A DNA stretch of 64,000 bases from Deltaproteobacteria bacterium. GTDB lineage: Bacteria; Myxococcota_A; UBA9160; UBA4427. The position numbers and the translations under genes were made by a program. The notes beneath the pieces were generated by a model, which did not search any database, was not told where the DNA came from, and saw nothing but the letters and a program-made list of their open reading frames with translations. Location: positions 1-64,000 of the forward strand of contig PBFW01000032.1 in NCBI GenBank assembly GCA_002719955.1, in the 5' to 3' direction. Shown here in pieces: positions 1 to 8,789 of this stretch (positions are counted from its first letter, which is position 1; each line of letters begins with the position of its first letter).

Positions 1-1
1 C

Positions 2-733
2 AGCGTGAGCCGCGCCTTCGCGACGGCAAAGACGGTCGATTCGGTCGAGACGGGCGAACTATTCGAAGAGGATGCTATCGGCGAGTCGGCCTATGAGGAC
101 GAGGACCGCTCGACTTTCCTCAATGGCCGATTCAGCACTCGAATCGGTCGCATCGCCGGATGGGCGACGACCGCAGCGCTGGTGGGGGGCGTCCTCTTCC
201 TGGCGCTGCAGACCGAATGGGCGCGTTGGGCGCAGACGCCCCAGGTCGTGCGTTACGGGCCGTTGCAGGCGGAGACGCTGTCATCGGGGTGGGTCGAGAC
301 CAGTCGCGCCGGACCGATCCTTCGTTTCGAGGGTCAGATTCGAAACACGGGCGTCGAGGCTCTCTGGCCTGGGGTCATTCAGCTCGCGCTGCTCGATGCC
401 GCTGGGCAGCGATTGTCCGAGCCGGCGATTCAGGCGGGGGTTCCGATCGCGCAGACGATCCTGCGGGAGTCCGTCGCCGAGGTGCTCGAAGCTCGCGCCA
501 CTGCGGCGTCACGCCGGCTGGGTGAGATGCCGCTTGCCCCGGGTGAGACCCGGACCTTCGAGGCGCTCATTCTCGCAACTCGTCTACCGGATCAGGCACA
601 GCGAGTATTGCTCGAGGTAGGCGAGTCCAGCGTCGGAGCGGAGCGGCTGCGCCCTCCCGATCACGGCGCCTCGGCCGCCCTCCCGCCGGCGGTGTCGGCT
701 CAGCTCGAAGCCGAATCGGGCGGATCGCCGTGA
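2..733 (+). CDS. DUF3426-type membrane protein, 5' end outside the window
   Basis: The reading frame is open to the left edge, so the gene very probably starts outside the window. Visible are an acidic linker, one transmembrane helix (about residues 50-68, ending LVGGVLFLALQTEW) and a C-terminal beta-rich domain holding FEGQIRNTG and LAPGETRTFEALI. That layout matches DUF3426 proteins, which usually carry an N-terminal MJ0042-type zinc finger; the finger would lie in the missing part. The role of the family is unknown. The 3' end overlaps the convergent tatA by about 34 bp. The family call rests on the domain pattern only. Confidence 0.6.
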   Translation, partial: SVSRAFATAKTVDSVETGELFEEDAIGESAYEDEDRSTFLNGRFSTRIGRIAGWATTAALVGGVLFLALQTEWARWAQTPQVVRYGPLQAETLSSGWVETSRAGPILRFEGQIRNTGVEALWPGVIQLALLDAAGQRLSEPAIQAGVPIAQTILRESVAEVLEARATAASRRLGEMPLAPGETRTFEALILATRLPDQAQRVLLEVGESSVGAERLRPPDHGASAALPPAVSAQLEAESGGSP

Positions 734-909
734 TCGACTTTTTCATTCTCGGGGGTGACGTCGATCTCTTCTTCACCGGAGATTCCGGCTTTGAAATTCT
801 TGATCGCCTTGCCGAACCCGGAACCGATTTCGGGTAGACGCCGTGCTCCGAAGAGAACGACCACAATCACCAGGATAATCCCGAGTTCCATCGGTCCCAT
901 TCCGAACAT
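700..909 (-). CDS. tatA: Twin-arginine translocase subunit TatA
   Basis: A 69-residue protein with the TatA plan: a short periplasmic N-terminus, one transmembrane helix (ELGIILVIVVVLFGARRLPE), the FG hinge and an amphipathic helix (GFGKAIKNFKAG), then an acidic tail. TatA oligomers form the pore that exports folded proteins across the inner membrane. I chose the ATG at 909 because a longer in-frame extension to 1026 adds a 39-residue leader foreign to the family. No tatB or tatC is adjacent. It is convergent with the DUF3426 gene. Confidence 0.9.
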   Translation of the reverse strand: MFGMGPMELGIILVIVVVLFGARRLPEIGSGFGKAIKNFKAGISGEEEIDVTPENEKVDHGDPPDSASS

Positions 910-1064
910 CGGAGCCTCCGCGCGCCCAAGAGTGGCGCGATCGGGCGGGATGGTGCCGCCGGGGCGAGATCCGGTCAAGCGCAGCGAATCGAAGCGGACA
1001 ATCGGCCCCTCATCCCCCCGTTGCATTCAAGGCATGTCCGAGTTGGGCGCTAGACTCCAATCCC

Positions 1065-2420
1065 ATGGCACTCTTCAAGGCGTATGATATCCGAGGCGTC
1101 GTCCCCGACGAACTCGACGCGAAAAAGGCCTATTCGATCGGTCGCGCGATCGCGTCCTTCATCGGGACCGGCCCCATCGCCGTTGGGCGGGATGCCCGGA
1201 TCCACTCGCCCGAGCTCACGCGCGCACTGGTGGACGGCATTCGGGACGAGGGGGTCGATGTCCTCGATGTGGGGATGGTCGCGACGCCGATGCTCTATTT
1301 CGGTGTGGAGCATCTCGGCGCCGAGGCCGGTGTCATGGTGACGGCCTCGCATAATCCTGGCGAGTACAACGGGTTCAAGATCTGCCGGGCCCACGCGGTA
1401 CCGGTCGGTGAGGCGAGCGGGCTCCGGGAGATCGAGGCACTCGTTTCCGAACGGGCCGCCGCTCCCAGGGCGGCCTCACGCGGTGCGCTCAGCCAGCGCG
1501 AGATCGTTGTGGCCTATGCCGATCACGCGCTCTCCGTCGGTGAGCACCGGCCACCGCTCAAGATCGCGATCGATTGTGGCAATGGCATGGCGTCGGTTGG
1601 GCTTTTGCCGGTGCTCGAAGCGTTGCCCGTCGATGTCGTTCGGCTCTATTTCGAACCCGACGGGTCCTTCCCGAATCACGAGGCCGATCCCCTCAAACTG
1701 GAGAATCTGCAGGACGTTTGTGAAGCGGTTCGCCGCGAGGGGGCCGATTTCGGGGTGGCCTTCGATGGGGACGGCGACCGAGCCGTTTTTGTGGATGGCG
1801 GGGGCGAACCGATCTCAGCGGATCTCGCGACAGCACTCATCGCGCGGCGGCTGCTGAAGCGCCACGCGGGTGCGCGCGTCCTCTATGATCTGCGGTCGAG
1901 CCGGGTCGTCGCCCAGGAAATCGAACGGGGGGGTGGCGACGCGGGAATATGTCGCGTCGGTCACTCTTTCGTCAAGGCGCAGATGCGTGAAGAGGGTGCA
2001 ATCTTCGCCGGTGAGCTCTCGGGTCATCTCTATTTTCGCTTCTCCAAGGATCTGATTGCGGACGATGGGATCGCAGCACTGGTGGCGCTGCTCGACGTGC
2101 TGGGGGCGGAGGGCCGTCCGCTCGCCGAACTGATCGAGCCGCTTCGGTGTTATTCAGCCAGTGGGGAAATCAATCGTCGCGTTGCGGATGCCGATTTCGT
2201 CATCGAATCGATCGCGGCGGAGCACGCCGATGCACCGGAGCTCTCCCGGCTCGATGGGTTGCTCGTTCGATACGCCACCTGGTGGTTCAATATCCGGGCA
2301 TCGAATACCGAGCCCGTCCTTCGCCTCAATCTGGAGGCGGATACCGACGATGAGATGACGCGTCGGCGCGACGAGATCCTGGGGAAGATCGCGGTCCTGG
2401 GTGAGCGCGGAAGTTCCTGA
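1065..2420 (+). CDS. Phosphomannomutase/phosphoglucomutase
   Basis: A 451-residue alpha-D-phosphohexomutase with all four family signatures in order: the phosphoserine loop TASHNP (catalytic Ser about 95), the Mg-binding DGDGD (about 234-238), the sugar-specificity loop GELSGH (about 316-321) and the phosphate loop RASNTEP (about 411-417). It interconverts hexose 1- and 6-phosphates for LPS, exopolysaccharide or glycogen synthesis. GELSGH resembles the AlgC/ManB branch that uses both glucose and mannose. Length is normal. It is followed after 45 bp by the EI24-like gene. Confidence 0.92.
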   Translation: MALFKAYDIRGVVPDELDAKKAYSIGRAIASFIGTGPIAVGRDARIHSPELTRALVDGIRDEGVDVLDVGMVATPMLYFGVEHLGAEAGVMVTASHNPGEYNGFKICRAHAVPVGEASGLREIEALVSERAAAPRAASRGALSQREIVVAYADHALSVGEHRPPLKIAIDCGNGMASVGLLPVLEALPVDVVRLYFEPDGSFPNHEADPLKLENLQDVCEAVRREGADFGVAFDGDGDRAVFVDGGGEPISADLATALIARRLLKRHAGARVLYDLRSSRVVAQEIERGGGDAGICRVGHSFVKAQMREEGAIFAGELSGHLYFRFSKDLIADDGIAALVALLDVLGAEGRPLAELIEPLRCYSASGEINRRVADADFVIESIAAEHADAPELSRLDGLLVRYATWWFNIRASNTEPVLRLNLEADTDDEMTRRRDEILGKIAVLGERGSS

Positions 2421-2465
2421 CCGTCGTCGAGGGCGAGTCCGGTAAGCTCGGTTCGGGAGGCCGGC

Positions 2466-3293
2466 GTGTCTGGAACGAGCGATCGCGTGCGGGGCGGATG
2501 GATCTCGCGCTTTCGGCAGGGCGTGATGTTGCTGGCCGAGGGCTTCTCTTTCTTGCGCGCGCAAAGGCGACTCTGGGTGCTTGCGCTCGTTCCGGTGCTT
2601 TTCGCGTTGGTTGGCGTCGTGAGCGCGGTCGGTCTTTTCTGGGCGCATCTCGAGGCCATTCAGCAGATCTTCGCTGGGATGTTTCCGGTCCTCGAGGCCA
2701 CGCACTGGTGGACTTGGATCTGGGTGGCGCCGGGAAAGGCACTCTTCTGGGGATTGCGATGGCTCGCCGTTGGCGTGAGCTTCGCGGTCTCGCTGGTCGC
2801 TGGATTGCTCGTCGCGAATCTGGCGAGTGCCCCCTTCCTCGACCGGCTCTCCCAACGTGTCGAGGACGTCGTGCTCGGCGCTCGGGGTCCCTCCGCGGAC
2901 GAGGCTCCTTCCCTGCTGGCAGAGACCCTTCGGAGTTTTGCGGCCGAATTCCTGCGGATGTCGTTCCTGGCTGCGCTCTGGTTGAGCCTGTCCGTACTGG
3001 GGTTCCTACTACCCGGTGTCCATCTCGTGACCGGGCCGCTGCTCGTGGCGACGACGATCCTTTTTCTCCCGCTCGATTACACCGGCTTTGCCCTCGATCG
3101 CCGCGGCGTGCCCTTCGGGTCGCGTCGTCGTTGGTTGTGGTCGGAGCTGCCGACAATGGTCGGTTTCGGTGGTGTCGCGTTCGTGGCCTGCCTGATTCCC
3201 GGGTTCAATCTCTTGGTCCTGCCCTCACTCGTGACCGCGGGAACGCTACTCGTGCTTCGGGCGCACCCCGACGAGGCAAGCGAACGCGTGTGA
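2466..3293 (+). CDS. EI24/CysZ-like integral membrane protein
   Basis: A 275-residue polytopic membrane protein. The N-terminus GFSFLRAQRRLWVLALVPV is typical of the EI24/CysZ family. Hydrophobic stretches lie at about residues 37-60, 85-125, 160-190 and 235-260, with a NLASAPFLDRLSQRVE segment between helices, which is another family hallmark. CysZ imports sulfate in Gammaproteobacteria, but many EI24 members have no known substrate, so transport of sulfate here is only a possibility. The start is GTG at 2466. It converges on the hydrolase gene. Confidence 0.7.
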   Translation: MSGTSDRVRGGWISRFRQGVMLLAEGFSFLRAQRRLWVLALVPVLFALVGVVSAVGLFWAHLEAIQQIFAGMFPVLEATHWWTWIWVAPGKALFWGLRWLAVGVSFAVSLVAGLLVANLASAPFLDRLSQRVEDVVLGARGPSADEAPSLLAETLRSFAAEFLRMSFLAALWLSLSVLGFLLPGVHLVTGPLLVATTILFLPLDYTGFALDRRGVPFGSRRRWLWSELPTMVGFGGVAFVACLIPGFNLLVLPSLVTAGTLLVLRAHPDEASERV

Positions 3294-3355
3294 CGAGACC
3301 AGGGGTTCGGCTGAGTCCGGCTTTCGGCTGGGTTCGCGCGGGATTCCGAGAGGGA

Positions 3356-4189
3356 TTAGCGTTCGAAGGCCCTCGTGAGGAAATCTGCGGCCCTTCGTGC
3401 GGCCTTTTCCGAGAGCCCGCCTGTGCCACCCGCCTTACTGGAGATCTCCACGAATTCCTTCGGCTCGGGCGCCGCCTCGAAGAGGGCGTGCGCCGAGGCG
3501 GGCGAAACCTCGGGGTCGCCGGTGATCGCCATCACGAGTGTCGGACACTTCTTCGCCGAACTCCGCCCCGCCAGCCGAGTGGCGGGATCGAGTTCCGCGT
3601 CCTCAAAGCGCCCGGCTCCCCCAATGAAAACGCAGGCACGCGGCCGATCGTCGTGGGCGAGCAGATAGGCGCTGACCGTGGCGCCGACACCCTGTCCAAC
3701 CAGTCCGATGCGTTCGGCATCCACTTCGTCCAGAATGCCGATGGCATCGATCCCGCGGATCAGATCAGAGGTCGACTGGCGCGCGAATTCCTCTGTTAGG
3801 GCACGACCCTCGGCGTCGATCGTCTCGCCCCGGGTGAGTGCGCCGACCGCCTGGACGAGTCGATCCGAGAGTTTCGGACTCGCGCGGCGGCCGTGAAGCG
3901 GGAGGTCGATCGCTGCGATCGCGAAGCCCAGATGGACCCAGTCCAAGGCGAAATCCAGCGATTCGGAGCGTGCGGATTCGCCGGTGCCGTGGGTCAGGAA
4001 CACGAGCGGCGCGGGACGCGGTCGGGCCGCTCCGGGCAGATAGAGACGCCCCCCCACGAAGTCTCCACGGGAGACGTACTCGAATTCCCGCACGTCGATT
4101 CCCCGCCACGCGGGAGAGGGCGTGACGGCTCTCAAGGTGGCGCTTGCGGGCGCCTCATCATGGGGTCGATAGATTGGCGAATCCGACAT
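3356..4189 (-). CDS. Alpha/beta-hydrolase fold protein lacking the catalytic serine
   Basis: A 277-residue protein with the alpha/beta-hydrolase fold: the oxyanion strand VFLTHGTGES, a helix and strand IAAIDLPLHGRR, and the nucleophile elbow. The elbow reads GLVGQGVGA, where G-x-S-x-G is expected; the codon is CAG, so Gln replaces Ser. The acid strand keeps MAITGDPEVSP, but the C-terminal loop that should supply the catalytic His has none. The protein is probably not a classical serine hydrolase. Start: the ATG at 4189 is preceded by AAGG; an upstream ATG at 4306 runs almost to the sigma-factor gene and is less likely. Confidence 0.7.
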   Translation of the reverse strand: MSDSPIYRPHDEAPASATLRAVTPSPAWRGIDVREFEYVSRGDFVGGRLYLPGAARPRPAPLVFLTHGTGESARSESLDFALDWVHLGFAIAAIDLPLHGRRASPKLSDRLVQAVGALTRGETIDAEGRALTEEFARQSTSDLIRGIDAIGILDEVDAERIGLVGQGVGATVSAYLLAHDDRPRACVFIGGAGRFEDAELDPATRLAGRSSAKKCPTLVMAITGDPEVSPASAHALFEAAPEPKEFVEISSKAGGTGGLSEKAARRAADFLTRAFER

Positions 4190-4317
4190 CGGGCGAACCT
4201 TAGCAGCCAGCTCGATGACCGAGCCGCCGGTGTTCGCCAGGAAATGGGATGGATTCGACGTAATGTGCGGGCGCTGGATTGGATTGGTCTGGGTGGGAGG
4301 GCCCACTGGCCCGCGCT

Positions 4318-5019
4318 TCAGCGCAGGAGCAACTTGCGTGTCCGATACAGACTCGATTTTACCGAATCCTCAGACTTCGAAAGCGTCTCGGCAATCTCGG
4401 CGATCGGCATCGACTGGAGATGGTGCAACTCGAAGAGCTGGCGCTGTTCCTTGCTCACCTCGTTCTCGAGGAGGTGGTCTAGGCGCTCGGTTCGTTCGCG
4501 GAATTCGTAGTTTTCCAGTGGCGTCGCCTGGGATGAGCCGTTGGCGGCCAGGTCCGAAAACGACTGGTCCTCGTCTTCCTCGAAGAGGGGCACGGTGGGG
4601 TGGCGCTTGCGACGGAAGCGGGCCGCGAGCGTGCGGCGGGTCAGCCCGAAGATCCAGGCTGCAAAAGGGGCCTCGCCGCGGAAGGAATCAAGGGACGAGA
4701 AGATGTTGATGAAGACTTCCTGGGTCGTCTCCTCGGTGTCGGCACGGTTGTGCAAGCGCTTGTCGAGGAAGGCGTAGACGCGTCTGAAATAGCGTCGATA
4801 GATCTCGTCGAAGGCCGACCGATCACCGCTGCGCACACGGTCGACGAGCATCTCGTCGATTTCGGCGGAACGGGATAAAATGGACGTTTTTGCTGATTCT
4901 TTGGGGAGCGCGGAAGAAGGCGCAGATAGCCCGTCCTGCGTGCCGGGCGCATCGTTTGGTTGGCTTCCATCTTGAATGGAGCCGTGGTGACTGCTTGTAC
5001 TACTTCCGGTGATGGTCAA
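4318..5019 (-). CDS. ECF-type RNA polymerase sigma factor
   Basis: A 233-residue sigma-70 family protein of ECF architecture. A serine-rich, non-conserved leader of about 55 residues is followed by region 2 (DRSAFDEIYRRYFRRVYAFL, then EETTQEVFINIF) and region 4 (HHLQSMPIAEIAETLSKSEDSVKSSLYRTR, a helix-turn-helix). It redirects transcription to a specific regulon. The best start is TTG at 5019, with AAGGA 7 nt upstream; no ATG precedes region 2 closely. No anti-sigma gene is adjacent, so its control is unknown. A TTGACA at 5112-5117 (minus strand) could be a -35 element, but the matching -10 is poor. Confidence 0.85.
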   Translation of the reverse strand: MTITGSSTSSHHGSIQDGSQPNDAPGTQDGLSAPSSALPKESAKTSILSRSAEIDEMLVDRVRSGDRSAFDEIYRRYFRRVYAFLDKRLHNRADTEETTQEVFINIFSSLDSFRGEAPFAAWIFGLTRRTLAARFRRKRHPTVPLFEEDEDQSFSDLAANGSSQATPLENYEFRERTERLDHLLENEVSKEQRQLFELHHLQSMPIAEIAETLSKSEDSVKSSLYRTRKLLLR

Positions 5020-5301
5020 AGCCGAATCCTTAAACCTTGCTGCTTTCCAACTCCCAATGGATCAATCGCGAGGAAGCCCCTTGTAGGAGGTAGCCCTGAG
5101 GCCTCGGCGGGTGTCAAAAAATGTCGCCGGTGACGAGAATCGTCACAGACTGCCGACTCTCCCCGTAGGGAGTCGGTAATTTCGCTTCTCATGACAAGTC
5201 AGCAAAAATGGACTCGAGGTCGAGGTCGCCAGAGAACCCGGGAAGCAAATTGGAATGGATTCCCATGGGGACAAAATGCGGGTAGGGGGAGATAGGGGCG
5301 G

Positions 5302-6015
5302 TCAGCGCCGGAGGCGTTCGTCCGCGGGTTCGAGCCGAAGATCCGCGTCCGTGAGACCCGTTCGGAAGGTCGATGGGCTCGGCGGGTCCATGGGCCGGTG
5401 CCGACCCGACCCGATCTCGTTCGATCCCCGCCCCTTCGTGGATCCCCGCCCCGGGTCCCCTTCCTCGCTGGGCGATGCGCCCGCTGCGGAGAGGACCTCG
5501 CGACGCGTGGGCTCGAGGGCCGACGTTCCATCTCCCAGCAACAGCCTGAGCTGCCCCCGTTGCTGCAGGCACCGATACTCGAGAAGTTCGAGTGATCGCG
5601 CCGGGAGACTCTTCGCAGCCAGACGGGTTTCAGAGGCGAAGCAGGGGCAGAAGATCATCGCTCTGGGTTCTGCGGAGGCTTGTAGGCCGAGATCCGGAGC
5701 CAACTTCAGCAGGTCTGGCAGCCGGGGGCGGAGCCAAGCGAGGTCTGCGAGGGCTCGGGTGAGGAGGGTGGCCTGCTCGCCCTCCTCCCCGATCCGAATG
5801 CTCACGAGTTCGCCTTCCGTCGCTGCGATCGCGAGCAGGTCGATCGCGGTCGATTCCGCAAGGAATTCCTCGGCGATGACGCGGAGGTTCGGTGAGAATC
5901 GGCGCAGCGCGTGGCGCAGCGCGCGTCGCAGAGAAGCTCGCTCGGGGATTGCCCGCCATTCGAGCTCAGCCAAGGAGTCGGCTCCGTGCGTCTTCGTAGA
6001 GAAGACGCGCGACAT
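5302..6015 (-). CDS. Unrecognised protein with a PD-(D/E)XK-like core
   Basis: A 237-residue protein I cannot name. The middle (about residues 43-110) reads EEFLAESTAIDLLAIAATEG, then GELVSIRIGEEGEQATLLTRALADLAWLRPR. This resembles the acid-strand-helix pattern of DUF91/NucS-like PD-(D/E)XK proteins, but the usual E-x-K is replaced by I-R-I, so nuclease activity is doubtful. The C-terminus ends in GLTDADLRLEP, the style of a short conserved tail. It overlaps the stop of the upstream ParA-like gene; the true start may be TTG at 5973, which overlaps that stop. It is probably one operon with the two ATPase-type genes. Confidence 0.5.
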   Translation of the reverse strand: MSRVFSTKTHGADSLAELEWRAIPERASLRRALRHALRRFSPNLRVIAEEFLAESTAIDLLAIAATEGELVSIRIGEEGEQATLLTRALADLAWLRPRLPDLLKLAPDLGLQASAEPRAMIFCPCFASETRLAAKSLPARSLELLEYRCLQQRGQLRLLLGDGTSALEPTRREVLSAAGASPSEEGDPGRGSTKGRGSNEIGSGRHRPMDPPSPSTFRTGLTDADLRLEPADERLRR

Positions 6016-6820
6016 CCATCAGGGCACGACTGGCGGGTGCCTGGGGGTGGACCAGCCCGATCGGTCGCTGTGCTGCGATTGCGCGGTAGACATGGAGGTC
6101 GTCCACCAGCAGTCCGTAACTGGTCAGCACGAGCCCGAGCTTCTCCTCGCTCATGCGGGCGAGGGATTCGAAGGCGGATCGCGCCTCCGCGATCGTGTTC
6201 GCAGCGTGGACGGTCAGGCCGATCTCGACGTTCGGATGGGCCTTGGTGATCTCGCTCGCGAGGTCGAAGGCTTCGCTGAGATCGTGGTGTTTCGAGGAGC
6301 TCAGCAGGAGCACCCAGGCAATCACGTTGGCCGGCGCCCCGGGCGCGATCAGCCAGGCGGGCGGGATTCGCACGAAGACGATTCCACCTCGGCGCGCTTT
6401 TTCCGCCCGTGCGGCGGCGAGGTCGGCGGCGGCGGCGTAAAGGCTCGCGAGGTCGGGGGCCGGGCAGAAGAGCAGCTCACAGCCGAGGGGACCCACGCCG
6501 GCCTTGGGCCAGAGCGGGGATCCGTGATCCGCATCCGGTGAGAGGATGACGGAGGTGCCGCCCAGGCGGGTCGTTTCGATCGCGAGATTCCAGGCTAGCG
6601 CTGCGCGGACGACGTCATGACCACCGATCGGCAATCCGAGGATCGGCAGCGGCGGGGGAGGTCGCTCGTGAGGAATTCGATCGGCGGCAAAATCGGTGGG
6701 TGCCATGCCTTCGCGAGCGGACAGGGGATCGTGCAGCGGCCCGCTCTCGGGATCGGCCGGAACGCCTTCTTCGAGCTCTGGCAGGAAATGGTGCAAGACA
6801 TCAGCGAGATCGCGCGGCAA
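5966..6820 (-). CDS. ParA/MinD-like protein without a canonical P-loop
   Basis: A 284-residue protein. Residues about 58-95 follow the ParA/MinD order (strand, loop, helix, strand) as ILGLPIGGHDVVRAALAWNL then GGTSVILSPDAD. The loop has no GKT/S, so nucleotide binding is unlikely to be canonical. Later segments (GIVFVRIPPAWL, VIAWVLLLSSSKHHDLSEAFD, LTVHAANTIAEARSAFESLA) resemble the later strands of MinD/FlhG-type proteins. The start is TTG at 6820, with AGAGGGA just upstream and an in-frame stop behind it. It lies 79 bp after the real ParA gene and overlaps the next gene, suggesting a paired, regulatory role. Confidence 0.55.
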   Translation of the reverse strand: MPRDLADVLHHFLPELEEGVPADPESGPLHDPLSAREGMAPTDFAADRIPHERPPPPLPILGLPIGGHDVVRAALAWNLAIETTRLGGTSVILSPDADHGSPLWPKAGVGPLGCELLFCPAPDLASLYAAAADLAAARAEKARRGGIVFVRIPPAWLIAPGAPANVIAWVLLLSSSKHHDLSEAFDLASEITKAHPNVEIGLTVHAANTIAEARSAFESLARMSEEKLGLVLTSYGLLVDDLHVYRAIAAQRPIGLVHPQAPASRALMDVARLLYEDARSRLLG

Positions 6821-6899
6821 TGCGTCCCTCTAAAGGTCGCGGTCGGGTCAGCGGGAGCAGATGGAGGGCCTTGACCGGGAGGCCCCCTCGTTGCGGTTG

Positions 6900-8000
6900 C
6901 TAGCGAACGAGGAGAATCGAATTCGGCTGGCCCGTGGGTCCGGGTGCAGATTGGGGATTGCCCGGATCCTCCCGCCATTCTCCATCGACCACATAGCGGT
7001 ATTGGTAGGTGCCCGGTTCGAGGGTGAGGACCTTCGTCCAGACGCGCTGCTGGCCCTCGGATGCGATCAGGGAGCGGACACCGCGATCGGGAATCCAGCC
7101 GTTGAAGTCGCCGGCGATTCGAACGTCCCCGGCGGCGGAATCCTTGAAGCGCACCACGACCTCCCGCCGCGGACCGGGCGGGATATCCTCCTTGTCCTCT
7201 TCGAGCAGCCCGGGTCGAGCGGCCACCAGATCGGGCGGAGAGGCAGCGAGTTCGATGGCGACGGAGGCGTAGTCGAGGGCGCCGTTCGCGGAGGGTGCGT
7301 AGAGAGAGATCGGAAGGCCCTGTCGCGCCGCTTCTCGCAGCTTGACGTTCAGGCGAATGACCGAGTCGAAACAGAGCTCCTTGAAGAGTTCGCGGATATC
7401 ACCCAGTGTCTGTCTCGCGTAACGGGTCCGGCCGTCGTAGAGCGTTGGCAGCACTCGAACGTGCAGTTCGTGTCCGATCCGGTCCGAGAGCAGATTGATT
7501 GTCTCGAGCAGTTTCTGCACGCCGTCGATCGCGAAGAAACTCGTTTCGAGCGGCACGAGCACTTCGCTGGCGGCGCGCAGGGCGTTGAAGGTGAGCAGGC
7601 CGACATTGGGCGGGCAATCGATGAGGACGAAGTCGTAGAGCGGCGGCAGCGTGTCGAGGGCCGCGGCGAGTCGTTCTGTGCGCGCGTCGTGGCGTTCGGT
7701 GGCGAGTTTCTGCTCGAGCGCGGAGAGGACGATGCTCGATGGGGCGATGTCGATCTGGTCGATCACATCGATGATGATGGAATCCATGCGGCTCGCACCG
7801 GCGGGTTCGACCAGCACCTCGTAGAGGTTGACCTCGAGGTCATCTGGTTCGAGGCCTACGGCGAGCGTGGCATGGGCCTGTGGGTCCATGTCGACGATCA
7901 GTACACGGTGCCCGTCGGCCGCCAATGCGCCCGCGAGATTGACTGTGGTCGTCGTCTTACCACAGCCGCCTTTTTGATTGACGATGGCGATGATCCGCAT
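6900..8000 (-). CDS. ParA-family ATPase fused to a CBM48 glycogen-binding domain
   Basis: A 366-residue two-domain protein. Residues 1-255 are a ParA/Soj ATPase: deviant Walker A KGGCGKTTT (10-18), VDMDPQ (37-41) and Walker B FVLIDCPP (124-131). Residues about 278-366 form an AMPK-type CBM48/E-set domain, with VRIAGDFNGW and the strand LEPGTYQYRYVVDGEW. ParA proteins position cargo on nucleoid or membrane; CBM48 domains bind glycogen or related glucans. The combination suggests positioning or sensing linked to carbohydrate. No parB or parS site is visible. The ATG at 8000 is unambiguous. Confidence 0.88.
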   Translation of the reverse strand: MRIIAIVNQKGGCGKTTTTVNLAGALAADGHRVLIVDMDPQAHATLAVGLEPDDLEVNLYEVLVEPAGASRMDSIIIDVIDQIDIAPSSIVLSALEQKLATERHDARTERLAAALDTLPPLYDFVLIDCPPNVGLLTFNALRAASEVLVPLETSFFAIDGVQKLLETINLLSDRIGHELHVRVLPTLYDGRTRYARQTLGDIRELFKELCFDSVIRLNVKLREAARQGLPISLYAPSANGALDYASVAIELAASPPDLVAARPGLLEEDKEDIPPGPRREVVVRFKDSAAGDVRIAGDFNGWIPDRGVRSLIASEGQQRVWTKVLTLEPGTYQYRYVVDGEWREDPGNPQSAPGPTGQPNSILLVR

Positions 8001-8150
8001 AACGTCCCCCCCGAGGCGTTCGCCAGTCGCCCCTAATGGGCACTGACGTGCGATCCTGTCCCGGCCATCTCGGGTCGTTTACCCGTCCCGATGGCCCCAG
8101 CTCCGAACTCCCTGGATCCCGTATGGCGCAGTCGAGGGCTCGCTGCGCGC

Positions 8151-8789
8151 TCAGCCCGTCTGACCCCAGTTCTTTACGAGTCCCTTGGTCCCTCGTGGGC
8201 CCGGCCTGGCCGGCATCCCGTCCTGAATCATTCCGTTCTCATCGCCGGTCAGCAATAAATCATCGGGGGCAGAATCGGATCGAACCCGCCCGTGGCTGCA
8301 GTAGGCCGAAACCTCGCGTTCGAATTCGGCGACCTCGAAAACCCACTCCTGACCGCTGACGGCCTCGAAAACGGTGTCGTCCTGAAAGACGAGGACCACG
8401 TCGCCTGTGGCGACCAGCACGAGATCCGAGAGCGGCCGACCCACGTGGCGGAGCAGACCCTGAAGCGCGCGGACACTCTTGCGGATCTTCTGAACCGAGA
8501 CGCCCGCATCGATCAGTCGCTTGGTGGCCTTCAGCGCGACGAGGTTGTCGAAGCTGTACCGGTGATGCCCCCCGGGCGTGCGCGCCGAGGGTTCGATCAG
8601 ACCGGTCTTTGCCCAATATTGCAGCTGCCTGCGGGACAAATCCAGAAGCTCCACGACTTCCCGGGTCTTGAAATGCGTGCTGACTACTCCCGTTCCCGGT
8701 CTCTTCGCCTCGACGACACTTCTTACCACAACATCTGCTGACACCGAATCCGACACCTGCCCCCCAGACTTGTTCAAGCCGCTGGCCAT
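8151..8789 (-). CDS. MerR-family transcriptional regulator
   Basis: A 212-residue protein with a MerR winged helix (about residues 38-108): FKTREVVELLDLSRRQLQYW, a GLIEPSARTPGGHHRY wing and the second helix pair KATKRLIDAGVSVQKIRKSV. A short effector region follows with no cysteine cluster, so it is not a classic metal sensor. The first 38 residues are poorly conserved, so a later start is possible. The gene points into the ParA-CBM48 operon, 150 bp upstream of it, and may control it. A good sigma-70-like promoter lies at 9025-9053. Confidence 0.85.
   Translation of the reverse strand: MASGLNKSGGQVSDSVSADVVVRSVVEAKRPGTGVVSTHFKTREVVELLDLSRRQLQYWAKTGLIEPSARTPGGHHRYSFDNLVALKATKRLIDAGVSVQKIRKSVRALQGLLRHVGRPLSDLVLVATGDVVLVFQDDTVFEAVSGQEWVFEVAEFEREVSAYCSHGRVRSDSAPDDLLLTGDENGMIQDGMPARPGPRGTKGLVKNWGQTG

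Noticed and set aside
5035..5048. Minus-strand GGAAAGCAGCAAGG resembling part of an SRP RNA tetraloop region
   Set aside because: The surrounding sequence does not form the SRP RNA helix and lacks the paired conserved half.
5189..5301. Alternative frames reading LLPGFSGDLDLESIFADLS downstream of the nuclease-like gene
   Set aside because: The frame ending at 5302 has a more natural conserved-looking end (GLTDADLRL), and the others have no start or coding support.
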